The notes under the pieces are model-generated. The model was given only the letters and a program-made list of their open reading frames with translations, did no database searches and had not been told where the DNA came from. 64,000 nucleotides of DNA from positions 5,952,001 to 6,016,000 of the forward strand of contig NZ_CP047020.1 in the NCBI RefSeq assembly GCF_009796285.1, written 5' to 3'. The translations under genes and the position numbers were made by a program. Shown piece by piece: positions 8,586 to 17,048 of the stretch (positions are counted from its first letter, which is position 1; every line of letters starts with the position of its first letter). This DNA comes from Streptomyces broussonetiae. Lineage in GTDB: Bacteria > Actinomycetota > Actinomycetes > Streptomycetales > Streptomycetaceae.

Positions 8586-10171
8586 GAGGTACCCGCCCCC
8601 TGCCCGCCCTCGGAACCCCGATGGAAGTTCTGTGTCCCGGAGTTGACGGTGCCGCCGTTGTTGTTGTTCACGAAGTTGTTGTTGTCCCCGTAGCTGTTGA
8701 GGATGTTCGTCTGGCGGGCCTCGTGCTCCGCCAGGTCCACGTTGTGCGCGTGCAGGAAGTCGCGCACGACCTGCAGCAGTTGACGCTCCACGATCTGCGT
8801 GTACTTGATCGTGTCCGTCTCCTGGAAGAAGACGTGGAAGTCGTCGCTGGTCGCCATCTCCCGGATGCTGGTGAGCGCCCCGCGGTTCAGCACGGTGTCC
8901 GCGTAGCGGCCGAGGCGGAACTCACTGGTGTCGGGCGGCTGCAGCACCAGGATCCGGGTCTTTCCCCACCGCCAGGGCAGCAGGCGCGGCAACAGGGCGC
9001 GCAGCCGGGAGAGTGCGGGCCGCAGCGCGGCCTCGGGTGTGGCCCGCAGCGTGTGCCACGCGACCTTGAGCAGCAGCCGGCCGTCCAGCGCGGCGGGGAG
9101 CCGGTCCACCAGGTGGAAGCTCGCCTGGATCGGCGCCAGCACATACGAGTAGAACTCGGTGTGCAGGGTGTTCCCCTTGAGGTCGAAGCCGACGAACGCG
9201 GTGGTGACCAGCTCCTGGTTCCACGTGCCCACCCGCACGCACAGATACGCGCGTTGCGAGCCGTAGGCGTCCTCCCAGCCGCCGTCGGCCTTCGCCGGGT
9301 CCGGCTGCCACATGCCGAGCCGCGTGGTGACGGCCGTGGTGAACGTGCTGCGCTCGACGGCGAGTCCGGTGATCCGCTCCGGCTCGCGTGCCCGGTCGCG
9401 CAGGTCCGCGGTCATGCGCTCGGCGACATAGGCGGTGATCTCGTCGGCGGTGAAGGCGATGACCTCCTGCCGCCGGGGCTCCTGGCCGTTCCCGGTGGGA
9501 GCCGGGGGCGCGCCCGGGAAACGCTGGTGCTGCTCGAACACCGGGGCCGGCGCCCCGGTCAGCAGCTCGGCGGTCGACCACCGCCGCACCGGCTCGCCCG
9601 CGCCGACGAACGGCTTGTAGCCGCCGTAGCGGACCAGGCTGCCGTCCGCCGTCTGCTCCCGGTCGATCTTGGCCACCAGTTCGGCCGTCAGCCGGGGGTG
9701 CTCGGGGTAGGAGCCGTCGAAGGCGCTCGCCGGGGCCGCCGGGTCGGTACGGCGGCGCAGCCGGGACATCAGGGTCTGCAGGGTGACGACCCGCCGTAGA
9801 TACGCGGTGACCCACACCAGCCACAGCGCCGTCAGCCACCCGGCGTACGCGTTCAGGACGCCGGCGCCCATGAGGACGAACGTCACGGCGAGGCCCGCGC
9901 CGAGGACGGCCAGCCGGGCGCGGTGCAGCCGGCGCGCCGCCAGGGCGTGCGCGAGCACGGGAACCGCGTCGTAGCCGTACGACGGTGCCACGACCCGGAA
10001 CCGGTGGGTCAGCAGCTCGCGGATGACGGTGGCCCGGTAGACCGGGTCGAGGTAGGTCCCGGCGCACAGCAGCCGGGTGGCGTTGCTCGTGGCGTCCCCG
10101 GGCAGGCGGCCCGGGGCGGGCCCGGTCGGCTCCGGCGGTGGAGCGGAGCGGGAGAGGATGTCGTTGGCCAT
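8582..10171 (-). CDS. Membrane protein with C-terminal amyloid-like motif, partner of the TIR effector
   Basis: This 529-residue protein has no family I recognise. Two predicted membrane helices lie at about residues 86-125 (LAVLGAGLAVTFVLMGAGVL and AGWLTALWLVWVTAYL). A large soluble region follows, which I expect to be cytosolic, with LCVRVGTWNQELVTTAFVGF and an Arg-rich segment near 400. The last 40 residues carry the motif NNNNGGTVNSGTQNFH, also present at the N-terminus of the TIR-like protein encoded just downstream with a 4-bp ATGA overlap. The arrangement fits a membrane sensor that templates a TIR effector through a shared fold, but this is inference. It starts at ATG 10171, 21 bp after the upstream gene. 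Confidence 0.7.
   Translation of the reverse strand: MANDILSRSAPPPEPTGPAPGRLPGDATSNATRLLCAGTYLDPVYRATVIRELLTHRFRVVAPSYGYDAVPVLAHALAARRLHRARLAVLGAGLAVTFVLMGAGVLNAYAGWLTALWLVWVTAYLRRVVTLQTLMSRLRRRTDPAAPASAFDGSYPEHPRLTAELVAKIDREQTADGSLVRYGGYKPFVGAGEPVRRWSTAELLTGAPAPVFEQHQRFPGAPPAPTGNGQEPRRQEVIAFTADEITAYVAERMTADLRDRAREPERITGLAVERSTFTTAVTTRLGMWQPDPAKADGGWEDAYGSQRAYLCVRVGTWNQELVTTAFVGFDLKGNTLHTEFYSYVLAPIQASFHLVDRLPAALDGRLLLKVAWHTLRATPEAALRPALSRLRALLPRLLPWRWGKTRILVLQPPDTSEFRLGRYADTVLNRGALTSIREMATSDDFHVFFQETDTIKYTQIVERQLLQVVRDFLHAHNVDLAEHEARQTNILNSYGDNNNFVNNNNGGTVNSGTQNFHRGSEGGQGAGTS
8615..8674 (-). repeat. NNNGGxVNSGTQxFH motif, copy in membrane-protein C-terminus
   Basis: This is the coding segment for about residues 500-519 of the membrane protein and the counterpart of the motif in the TIR protein. 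The underlying DNA is also near-identical (tgccgccgttgttgttg core in both). Confidence 0.85.
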
Positions 10172-10192
10172 GTCTTCGCTGCTCCGCTCTGC

Positions 10193-10861
10193 TCAGCCGG
10201 CAGGGGTTATCGAGGCGCTGGTGATGGTTCCGTCCGCCACCGTGTACCGGCCGCTGTACGACTTCTGTGTGCCGTCGCTCTGCCGGGCGACGAGGCTCAC
10301 CGAGACGGTCGTGCCGTCGACGGACTCGACGGTCACGTCGTCGTGTTCGGTGCCCTCGAAGCCCGCGACGAAGGAGGAGTAGGACGAGTCGAGGTTCTTG
10401 CCGCCGAGGTCCCAGGCGGCGTGGAAATCACGGCTGTTGATGGCCGCGAAGTAACCCTTGACCGTCGAGGCGGGATCGGTCGCCCCGTCCGTGCCGGTCG
10501 CACCGTCCGTGGCCGGTGAGCCGGCCGGGCCGGGGGAGAGGCCGGTGGCGTCGCTGCCCGAGGTGGGCGTCTGCGGGGCCGTGCCGTACGTCGTGGAGGT
10601 GTCCGGCGTGGAGATGTCCGATGCGGAGGTGTCCGGTGTGGAGGTGTCCGGCGTCGCCGGATCGGTGAGGGACGGCTGGTAGGAGTAGCCGCCGTTGCCG
10701 CTCACGGCCGCGCCCGTGGATCCACCGCTGCCGGAGTGCAGCTGGGGCAGGACACCGGTCAGCAGGATCAGCAGCAGAGGAACACCGGCGATGATCAACG
10801 CGTACGTGCGTTCCTGGCCGGCGGCGGGTAACAAGCTCGGCGGCTTGTAGGTGTGGTTCAT
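10193..10861 (-). CDS. Single-pass membrane protein with extracytoplasmic NTF2-like tail
   Basis: This 222-residue protein has one predicted N-terminal membrane helix (YALIIAGVPLLLILLTGVL) after a short basic/Pro-rich leader. A long Ser/Thr/Asp/Pro linker follows, then a compact C-terminal domain of about 100 residues beginning VKGYFAAINSRDFHAAWDLGGK. That last pattern is common in secreted actinobacterial domains of NTF2/lumazine-binding-like fold; I cannot name a precise family. It is the first gene of the minus-strand run leading into the membrane protein and the TIR-like effector, 21 bp upstream, so it is probably co-transcribed and may act as the outside-facing sensor of that group. Confidence 0.65.
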   Translation of the reverse strand: MNHTYKPPSLLPAAGQERTYALIIAGVPLLLILLTGVLPQLHSGSGGSTGAAVSGNGGYSYQPSLTDPATPDTSTPDTSASDISTPDTSTTYGTAPQTPTSGSDATGLSPGPAGSPATDGATGTDGATDPASTVKGYFAAINSRDFHAAWDLGGKNLDSSYSSFVAGFEGTEHDDVTVESVDGTTVSVSLVARQSDGTQKSYSGRYTVADGTITSASITPAG

Positions 10862-11041
10862 GGGTCCTCGCAGTTCCCGGCAGACCGCCGGGTCTCGCTC
10901 GTCTCTTAGGTACGAACGGAGTTACCTTGCCCGACAACCACCCGGCTGGAGGCGGTTTCACCGCTTCCGAACCGCTTCCGATCCGGGCCGGACGACCGGA
11001 CCGCGCGGCCCGTGCCGACGGAGCGCCCCCGGACGCGCCGA

Positions 11042-11066
11042 AGCCCCCGGCCGGCGGCCGGGGGCT
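11042..11066. terminator. GC-rich hairpin
   Basis: A perfect 11-bp stem (11042-11052 with 11056-11066) with a 3-nt loop. It is plausible as a terminator or insulator ahead of the accessory operon. There is no U tract. Confidence 0.5.
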
Positions 11067-11277
11067 CCTGTGGTGCCTCACGGGGTCAGAGGTCAGGCCG
11101 GACCGGGACTCCGGACCGTTGGTTCAACGAGCGGGCCGACGCGACACAGCAGCCTCCCGGGCCACGCGGATTGCACGGACTTCTACGCACGGCCCCCCGA
11201 TCCTGCCGTGCTGGCGTCAAGGGTGCGCTTCAAGCCACGGGAGCGGGGGGCTCATAGTGCCACCCACGGGACGGCAG

Positions 11278-11306
11278 CAGACCCCCCGGCGACGCCGGGG
11301 GGTCTG
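11278..11306 (-). terminator. Terminator of the class I fumarase gene
   Basis: A perfect 13-bp inverted repeat (11278-11290 with 11294-11306) with a 3-nt loop, placed 20 bp after the stop codon of the fumarase gene. Confidence 0.75.
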
Positions 11307-11325
11307 TGAGGCGCTTGGGGGTGGC

Positions 11326-12999
11326 TCAGGACAGGCCGGGGCCCCGCACCGGGATGCTGGTGAACGTCGGCTGCTCAGGTTCCCGCGAAGTGAAGAAGTC
11401 ATTGCCCTTGTCGTCCACCACGACGAACGCCGGGAAGTCCTCGACCTCGATCTTCCAGACGGCCTCCATGCCCAGCTCCTCGTACTCGAGGACCTCGACC
11501 TTCTTGATGCAGTCCTGGGCGAGGCGGGCGGCGGGGCCGCCGATGGAGCCGAGGTAGAAGCCGCCGTGGGCGTCGCACGCGTCCGTGACCTGCTTGCTGC
11601 GGTTGCCCTTGGCGAGCATCACCTTGGAGCCGCCCGCGGCCTGGAACTGCTCCACGTAGGAGTCCATGCGGCCGGCCGTCGTGGGACCGAAGGAACCGGA
11701 GGCGTAGCCCTCGGGGGTCTTCGCCGGACCCGCGTAGTACACCGGGTGGTCCTTCAGGTACTGCGGCATCTCCTCGCCCGCGTCCAGCCGCTCCTTGATC
11801 TTGGCGTGCGCGATGTCCCGGGCCACGACGAGCGGGCCGGTGAGGGACAGCCGGGTCTTGACCGGGTACTTGGTCAGCTCCGCGAGGATCGTGTCCATCG
11901 GCTGGTTGAGGTCGATCCTGACGACGTCACCGTCCGACTCCAGGTGCTCGTCGGTCGTCTCCGGCAGGAAGCGCGCCGGGTCGGTCTCCAGCTGCTCCAG
12001 GAAGACACCCTCGGCCGTGATCTTCGCGACCGCCTGGCGGTCGGCCGAGCAGGAGACGGCGATCGCGACCGGGCAGGACGCGCCGTGCCGGGGCAGGCGG
12101 ACCACGCGGACGTCGTGGCAGAAGTACTTGCCGCCGAACTGCGCGCCGATGCCGATCTTCTGGGTCAGCTCGAAGACCTTCTGCTCCAGTTCCTTGTCCC
12201 GGAAGCCGTGGCCCAGCTCCGAGCCCTCCGCCGGGATCTCGTCCAGGTAGTGCGCGGAGGCGTACTTCGCGGTCTTGAGGGCGTACTCGGCGCTGGTGCC
12301 GCCGACGACGATCGCCAGGTGGTACGGCGGGCAGGCGGCCGTACCGAGCGAACGGATCTTCTCCTCCAGGAACTTCATCATGGAGGCCTCGTTCAGGACC
12401 GCCTTGGTCTCCTGGTAGAGGAAGCTCTTGTTGGCGCTTCCGCCGCCCTTCGCCATGAACAGGAACTTGTAGGCGCCGCCGTCGGCCGCGTACAGCTCGA
12501 TCTGCGCGGGCAGGTTGGAGCCGGTGTTCTTCTCCTCCCACATGGTGAGCGGAGCCATCTGCGAGTAGCGCAGGTTGAGCTTGGTGTAGGCGTCGTAGAT
12601 GCCGCGGCTCAGCGCCGCCTCGTCGCCGCCCTGCGTCAGCACGTTCTGTCCGCGCTTGCCCATGACGATCGCCGTGCCGGTGTCCTGGCACATGGGCAGT
12701 ACGCCGGCCGCCGCGATGTTCGCGTTCTTCAGCAGGTCCAGCGCGACGAACTTGTCGTTGCCCGACGCCTCCGGGTCGTCGATGATCCGGCGGAGCTGGG
12801 CGAGGTGGGCCGGGCGCAGGTAGTGCTGGATGTCGTGGATGGCCTCCTCGGCCAGCTTGCGCAGCGCCTCCGGCTCCACCGTGAGGAACGTCCGCCCGTC
12901 CGGTCCCTCGACGGTGGACACGCCCTCGGAGGTCACCAGCCGGTACGGAGTGGTGTCCTCGCCCTGGGGGAGCAGATCGGTGTACGCGAACTCAGGCAT
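11326..12999 (-). CDS. fumB: Fumarate hydratase, class I (iron-sulfur)
   Basis: This 557-residue enzyme is of the oxygen-sensitive class I fumarase family, which uses a [4Fe-4S] cluster. Both the N-terminal (alpha) and C-terminal (beta) parts are present in one chain. Cluster-ligand cysteine contexts are visible in LPMCQDTGTA, ACPPYHLAIVVGGTSAEYALKTAKYA and PVAIAVSCSADRQAV; the beta part has LSLTGPLVVARDIAHAKIKE and SFGPTTAGRMDSYV. It catalyses fumarate/malate interconversion in the cytosol, redundant with the class II enzyme encoded upstream. The symbol follows the S. coelicolor name as I remember it. It starts at ATG 12999. Confidence 0.95.
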   Translation of the reverse strand: MPEFAYTDLLPQGEDTTPYRLVTSEGVSTVEGPDGRTFLTVEPEALRKLAEEAIHDIQHYLRPAHLAQLRRIIDDPEASGNDKFVALDLLKNANIAAAGVLPMCQDTGTAIVMGKRGQNVLTQGGDEAALSRGIYDAYTKLNLRYSQMAPLTMWEEKNTGSNLPAQIELYAADGGAYKFLFMAKGGGSANKSFLYQETKAVLNEASMMKFLEEKIRSLGTAACPPYHLAIVVGGTSAEYALKTAKYASAHYLDEIPAEGSELGHGFRDKELEQKVFELTQKIGIGAQFGGKYFCHDVRVVRLPRHGASCPVAIAVSCSADRQAVAKITAEGVFLEQLETDPARFLPETTDEHLESDGDVVRIDLNQPMDTILAELTKYPVKTRLSLTGPLVVARDIAHAKIKERLDAGEEMPQYLKDHPVYYAGPAKTPEGYASGSFGPTTAGRMDSYVEQFQAAGGSKVMLAKGNRSKQVTDACDAHGGFYLGSIGGPAARLAQDCIKKVEVLEYEELGMEAVWKIEVEDFPAFVVVDDKGNDFFTSREPEQPTFTSIPVRGPGLS

Positions 13000-13167
13000 C
13001 TCAGCCCATTCCTCACTGTGACGGACGGCTGCCCGCCGACGCTGGCGGGCCTCACCAGCGTAGAACCTGCCGCCGACACGGAACCTGTGAGGTAAGGCTC
13101 AGTTCGACACGCCCGGACTTGTCCACACCCCTAGTCGCGATCTATCGCGTTTCGGTACGCTGCTGTC

Positions 13168-13887
13168 GTGGACCTTCAGAAGCACACCGAAGCACCCGTC
13201 TCCGAACTGCGTGCCTCGGACGCCGACCGTGATCGCATCGCCGAGATCCTCCGCGAGGCCCTTGCCGAGGGGCGCCTGACCGCCGACGAGCACGCCGAGC
13301 GGGTCGAGGGCGTCCTCGCCGCCAAGACGGTGGGCGAGCTGGAGGTCTTCATACGGGACCTGCCCGCCGCCCACCAGCAGTCGGCCGGCCCCGCCTACAC
13401 CCCTGTCCCGCCCCGCCCCACGCCGGGCGCGATCCCGCACGAGGCGGACGCCAACGTGGTCGCCGTCTTCAGCAGCGCCGTGCGCCGCGGCCGCTGGCGC
13501 GCCGGGCGCCGGCTGCACGCGTACTCCGTCTTCGGCAGCATCGAGATCGACCTCAGCGAGGCGATCTTCGAGTACCAGCAGGTCGTGATCAAGGCCGTCT
13601 CGGTCTTCGGTGACGTCCAGATCCGCGTGCCGGAGAACGTGTCACTGCGTGGCACCGGCGGCGGCGTCCTCGGCAACTTCGAGGTGGACACGCTGGACTC
13701 GGTGGAGTCCGACGCCCCGGTCGTCTACGTCGACGGCTGGGCCGTTCTCGGCAACGTGGAGGCGCGGCCCAAGCGCGGCAAGCGCATAGGCGACATCCTG
13801 GACCGGGTCCAGAGCAGGGTCGACCGCAAGCTGGAGCGGGTCCAGGACAAGGTCGACCGGAAGATGCGCAAACACCTGGACCGTTGA
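13168..13887 (+). CDS. DUF1707 (SHOCT-like) domain protein
   Basis: A GTG at 13168 starts a 239-residue protein. Residues about 10-62 are a DUF1707 domain (ELRASDADRDRIAEILREALAEGRLTADEHAERV, described by its RASDADR and L-x-x-x-E-H motifs), common in actinobacterial surface or membrane-associated proteins. The middle is a beta-rich repeat-like region (GSIEIDLSEA, GDVQIRVPENV, GNFEVDTLD, GNVEARPKRGKR) resembling the cell-wall-active antibiotics response (LiaF-type) C-terminal domain. The C-terminus is a charged amphipathic helix with a D-R-V-Q-S-R-V-D-R-K-L heptad-like pattern. There is no membrane helix. It may tie cell-envelope stress to regulation, but the function is not established. It is divergent from the fumarase. 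Confidence 0.8.
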   Translation: MDLQKHTEAPVSELRASDADRDRIAEILREALAEGRLTADEHAERVEGVLAAKTVGELEVFIRDLPAAHQQSAGPAYTPVPPRPTPGAIPHEADANVVAVFSSAVRRGRWRAGRRLHAYSVFGSIEIDLSEAIFEYQQVVIKAVSVFGDVQIRVPENVSLRGTGGGVLGNFEVDTLDSVESDAPVVYVDGWAVLGNVEARPKRGKRIGDILDRVQSRVDRKLERVQDKVDRKMRKHLDR

Positions 13888-14061
13888 CAGTCGCGAATCC
13901 ACCGGCGACCGGAGGGGTTCGGTCCTCCTGCGAGGCGCACTCGGGGGCGTGAACGAGCCGTCGTGCGCCCGCGGTTGGGAACGCAGTGCATAGGCGCGCG
14001 CACAGCGGGTAGGCCTTGCTGCATCGTCTCTCGCTCGCGAAGCCGTCGTCAGGAGTAGACC

Positions 14062-14439
14062 GTGCTGCAACCGCCGCATTCGTCCCTGCAGGTCGCTGCC
14101 GTTCCGGCCCAGCGGGTGCCAGTGCGAGACAGGGATCAAGACGCGCCCTGGCACACCGAGGCGGTGTGCCGGCGCGACGAGGCCGGCCTGTTCTTCGCCC
14201 CCTCGAAGGAGCCGACCGCCGCCCGGCTGTCCCGCGAGGAGGCGGCCAAGCGTGTCTGCGCCCGCTGCCCGGTGATGGTCGAGTGCCGCGAACACGCCCT
14301 CCTCCAGCCCGAGCCCTACGGCGTCTGGGGCGGCCTCACCGCGGCGGAGCGCCGCGTGGTCCTGGCCAGGCGCCGCCGCAGGGAGATGGAACTCAAGAAG
14401 GCGGCGCGGGCAACGGCGGCGAACAGGATGGCGGGCTAG
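14062..14439 (+). CDS. wblI: WhiB-like iron-sulfur transcription factor
   Basis: This 125-residue protein has the Wbl pattern: a first Cys in AVCRRDEAGLFF, then C-A-R-C and a fourth Cys in PVMVEC, which together bind a [4Fe-4S] cluster. The G-V-W-G-G turn (GVWGGLTAAERR) and a basic C-terminus (ARRRRREMELKKAAR) for DNA or sigma-factor contact follow. Wbl proteins regulate development, redox responses and secondary metabolism by binding the principal sigma factor. The name wblI is based on gene order around glpX as I recall it. GTG at 14062 follows AGGAG with 7-nt spacing. It stands alone between the DUF1707 gene and convergent glpX. Confidence 0.85.
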   Translation: MLQPPHSSLQVAAVPAQRVPVRDRDQDAPWHTEAVCRRDEAGLFFAPSKEPTAARLSREEAAKRVCARCPVMVECREHALLQPEPYGVWGGLTAAERRVVLARRRRREMELKKAARATAANRMAG

Positions 14440-14491
14440 CAGGGGCGGGGGGAACTGCGCGGCCGGCCTTGGGCGATCCGCACTCGCCGGC

Positions 14492-14535
14492 GGACGCGCA
14501 GCTCCCTTTGGACGCGGACGCGCAGCTCCCCTTGG
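14492..14535. repeat. Two 20-bp direct repeats with 24-bp period
   Basis: The segment ggacgcgcagctccctttgg at 14492-14511 recurs with one difference at 14516-14535, between the Wbl gene and the end of glpX. No function is apparent. Confidence 0.7.
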
Positions 14536-14576
14536 CCAGAGGCTGACGGCTGAACGGACGCCGACGGCCGCGGGGC

Positions 14577-15611
14577 CTACTTGGCCCTGTCGAAGTCGAC
14601 CGCGCTGTAGGCCCGCAGCTTGCTCAGCCGGTGCTCGGAGTCGATCCGGCGCACGGTGCCCGACTTGGACCGCATCACGATCGACTCGGTCAGCGCCTTC
14701 TCCGACCGGTACTGGACACCGCGCAGCAGCTCACCGTCGGTGATCCCGGTGGCGACGAAGAACACGTTCTCGCCCGAGACCAGGTCGTCGGTGGTCAGCA
14801 CACGGTCCAGATCGTGCCCGGCGTCGATCGCCCGCTGCCGCTCCGCGTCGTCCTTGGGCCACAGCTTGCCCTGGATCGTGCCGCCCAGGCACTTCACGGC
14901 GCAGGCCGAGATGATGCCCTCGGGCGTGCCGCCGATGCCGAGCAGCAGGTCGACACCGGTGCCCTCGCGCAGCGCGTACACCGAGCCGGCGACGTCGCCG
15001 TCGGAGATCAGCTTGATGCGCGCGCCCGCCTCCCGGACCTCCTGGATCAGGCCCTCGTGCCGGGGCCGGTCGAGGATGACGACGGTGACGTCCTCCGGCG
15101 CGGACCGCTTGGCCTTGGCGATGCGCCGGATGTTCACGGCGACGGGTGCGTCGATGTCGACGAAGTCGGCGGCCTCGGGGCCGGTCACGAGCTTGTCCAT
15201 GTAGAACACGGCGGACGGGTCGAACATGGCGCCGCGCTCGGCGGCGGCCAGGACGGCGATCGCGTTCGGCATGCCCTTGGCCGTCAGCGTGGTGCCGTCG
15301 ATCGGGTCGACGGCGATGTCGACCTCGGGACCGGTGCCGTCGCCCACGCGCTCGCCGTTGAAGAGCATCGGGGCTTCGTCCTTCTCGCCCTCCCCGATGA
15401 CGACGACGCCGTTCATCGACACGGTGGAGACGAGGGTGCGCATGGCGCGTACCGCGGCACCGTCGGCGCCGATCTTGTCGCCACGCCCCACCCAGCGGCC
15501 CGCGGCCATGGCGGCGGCCTCGGTCACCCGGACGAGTTCCAGGGCGAGGTTGCGGTCGGGAGCCTCGGCGGGAACATCGAGCTCGGACGGAAGGTGATGA
15601 TTTTCGGTCAT
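14577..15611 (-). CDS. glpX: Fructose-1,6-bisphosphatase, class II
   Basis: This 344-residue enzyme hydrolyses fructose 1,6-bisphosphate in gluconeogenesis. Metal- and substrate-binding motifs of the class II family are present: GEGEKDEAPML, DIAVDPIDGTTLTAKGMPNA, the GIGGTPEGIISACAVKCLGG loop and the VILDRPRH segment. Length and ends match the family. In Streptomyces and mycobacteria this is usually the only fructose-1,6-bisphosphatase. It starts at ATG 15611; the divergent upstream gene encodes a DUF4245 protein, leaving about 127 bp for both promoters. Confidence 0.95.
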   Translation of the reverse strand: MTENHHLPSELDVPAEAPDRNLALELVRVTEAAAMAAGRWVGRGDKIGADGAAVRAMRTLVSTVSMNGVVVIGEGEKDEAPMLFNGERVGDGTGPEVDIAVDPIDGTTLTAKGMPNAIAVLAAAERGAMFDPSAVFYMDKLVTGPEAADFVDIDAPVAVNIRRIAKAKRSAPEDVTVVILDRPRHEGLIQEVREAGARIKLISDGDVAGSVYALREGTGVDLLLGIGGTPEGIISACAVKCLGGTIQGKLWPKDDAERQRAIDAGHDLDRVLTTDDLVSGENVFFVATGITDGELLRGVQYRSEKALTESIVMRSKSGTVRRIDSEHRLSKLRAYSAVDFDRAK

Positions 15612-15738
15612 CGGAGCGCACCTTTCTGATACGACGACGGCCGGATGAGGGTGTTGGCCCCGACTCTATCGTTAGGCAGACAAAATGAGCAGGGGACCCC
15701 ACGGATGAGCGCCTGGGGCACCTGCGACGATAGGAGGC

Positions 15739-16263
15739 GTGGCAGGTTCCAAAGGCAAGCAGAAGACCGCCCGGGACATGATCCTCTCCCTGGGCGTGGT
15801 GGGTATCGCGGCGGTGATCGTCTACTTCCTGACGATCCCGCACGACGATCACGCCCCTGACCTCAAGCGGGTCGACTACCGGGTCGAGCTGATCACGGCC
15901 CGGCGCGCCGCGAGTTACCCGGTCGCGGCCCCCGAAGGTCTGCCGAGCGCCTGGAAGGCGACCTCCGTGACCTACGACGGCGAGTACCAGCGCTGGCACC
16001 TGGGCTACCAGACCCCGGACGGCCAGTACGTACAGCTCGAGCAGTCCACGCAGAAGCCGGCCGACTTCGTCGACGACGCCAGCCAGGGCGCCTCGGCGAC
16101 GAGCAGGACCGAGTCGATCGGCGGCCGCACCTGGACCCGCTACACCGGCGGCCGTTACGACGCCCTCGTCCTGAACGGCACGCACGGCTCCACGACGGTG
16201 GTGGCAGGCACGGCGTCCTTCGACGACCTGACGAAGATGGCGGCGGCGCTCAAGACCAAGTGA
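15739..16263 (+). CDS. DUF4245 single-pass membrane protein
   Basis: This 174-residue protein has one N-terminal membrane helix (MILSLGVVGIAAVIVYFLTI) after a basic segment (GSKGKQKTARD), and an extracytoplasmic DUF4245 domain with DLKRVDYRVELITARRAA, LPSAWKATSVTY and WHLGYQTPDGQYVQLEQS. The function of the family is unknown; it is nearly always found beside glpX in actinobacteria, as here. The GTG start has an AGGAGG only 1 nt away, so initiation may be weak or leaderless; the next in-frame ATG (codon 14) lies at the membrane helix and is a less likely start. Confidence 0.85.
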   Translation: MAGSKGKQKTARDMILSLGVVGIAAVIVYFLTIPHDDHAPDLKRVDYRVELITARRAASYPVAAPEGLPSAWKATSVTYDGEYQRWHLGYQTPDGQYVQLEQSTQKPADFVDDASQGASATSRTESIGGRTWTRYTGGRYDALVLNGTHGSTTVVAGTASFDDLTKMAAALKTK

Positions 16264-16276
16264 CCTGCGCATGCAG

Positions 16277-16307
16277 CACAGGCCCCCGGCGGTGCCGGGG
16301 GCCTGTG
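16277..16307. terminator. Bidirectional hairpin terminator
   Basis: A perfect 14-bp inverted repeat (16277-16290 with 16294-16307) with a 3-nt loop sits between the stop codons of the convergent DUF4245 and nitroreductase-family genes. Confidence 0.85.
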
Positions 16308-16323
16308 TCATGTCTGCGATGGC

Positions 16324-16914
16324 TCAGACGGTCGTGATGACGTCCTCGTACGCCAGGCGCGGCGAGCGCGGGAACCAGGCGTCCTCACCCGGCTTGCCGA
16401 TGTTGACGACCATCAGCGGGGTGTGGTCGTCGTCCAGGAACTCCTTCTGGACGCCCGCGAAGTCGAGACCGGTCATCGGGCCGGCGGCGAGGCCGGCGGC
16501 GCGGACGCCGATGATGAAGTACGCGGCCTGCAGGGCGGCGTTCAGGGCGGCGGCACCCTCGCGGGCCGGACGCTCGGCGAAGAAGACGTCCTTGGCCTGC
16601 GGGAAGTGCGGGAAGAGGGTCGGCAGCTCCTCGTGGAACTCGTTGTCCGCGGAGAGGATCGCGACCAGCGGGGCGGCGGCCGTCTTGGGCTGGTTGCCCT
16701 CGGCCATGTGCTGCACCAGGCGCTCGCGGGCCTCGGCGGAGCGGACCAGGGTGATGCGCAGCGGCGACTGGTTGAAGGCGGTCGGGCCGTACTTGACCAG
16801 GTCGTAGATCGCCTGGACCTGCTCGTCGGTCACCGGCTCGTCGGTGAAGGTGTTCGCGGTGCGGGCCTCGCGGAAGAGCAGGTCCTGGGCGGCGGGGTCA
16901 AGAACGAGAGACAT
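16324..16914 (-). CDS. Malonic semialdehyde reductase-like nitroreductase (RutE/HadB family)
   Basis: This 196-residue FMN enzyme belongs to the nitroreductase superfamily branch annotated as malonic semialdehyde reductase. Motifs: FREARTANTFTDEPVTDEQ, the FMN-phosphate contact region KYGPTAFNQSP, and the C-terminal block AGLAAGPMTGLDFAGVQKEF followed by NIGKP. RutE reduces malonic semialdehyde to 3-hydroxypropionate in pyrimidine catabolism. No other rut gene is near, so a general detoxifying reductase role is equally possible. ATG at 16914. The promoter region faces the 3' end of xseB, on the same strand. Confidence 0.88.
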   Translation of the reverse strand: MSLVLDPAAQDLLFREARTANTFTDEPVTDEQVQAIYDLVKYGPTAFNQSPLRITLVRSAEARERLVQHMAEGNQPKTAAAPLVAILSADNEFHEELPTLFPHFPQAKDVFFAERPAREGAAALNAALQAAYFIIGVRAAGLAAGPMTGLDFAGVQKEFLDDDHTPLMVVNIGKPGEDAWFPRSPRLAYEDVITTV

Positions 16915-17048
16915 GCGTGGACTTCCTCACGTGCGTGTCCGGTCCTGGGGTGCCGGACCGGCTGACGCGACCGACCATACGCCAGATGAGGTTTAAGCTT
17001 CAACGAAAATCGGGGCATGGTGATCCGCTTCACAGCGCACGGCTCTTG

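Larger units (their letters stand above)
10862..11325. other. Intergenic region with two hairpins
   Basis: This 464-bp stretch lies between the accessory membrane gene and the class I fumarase. I see no convincing gene and no tRNA. It holds the upstream region of the accessory operon and two GC-rich hairpins, one of which ends the fumarase transcript. Confidence 0.6.

Noticed and set aside
11087..11275. A small gene or RNA between the accessory operon and the class I fumarase
   Set aside because: Short frames lack ribosome-binding sites and codon bias, and no tRNA-like fold is visible.
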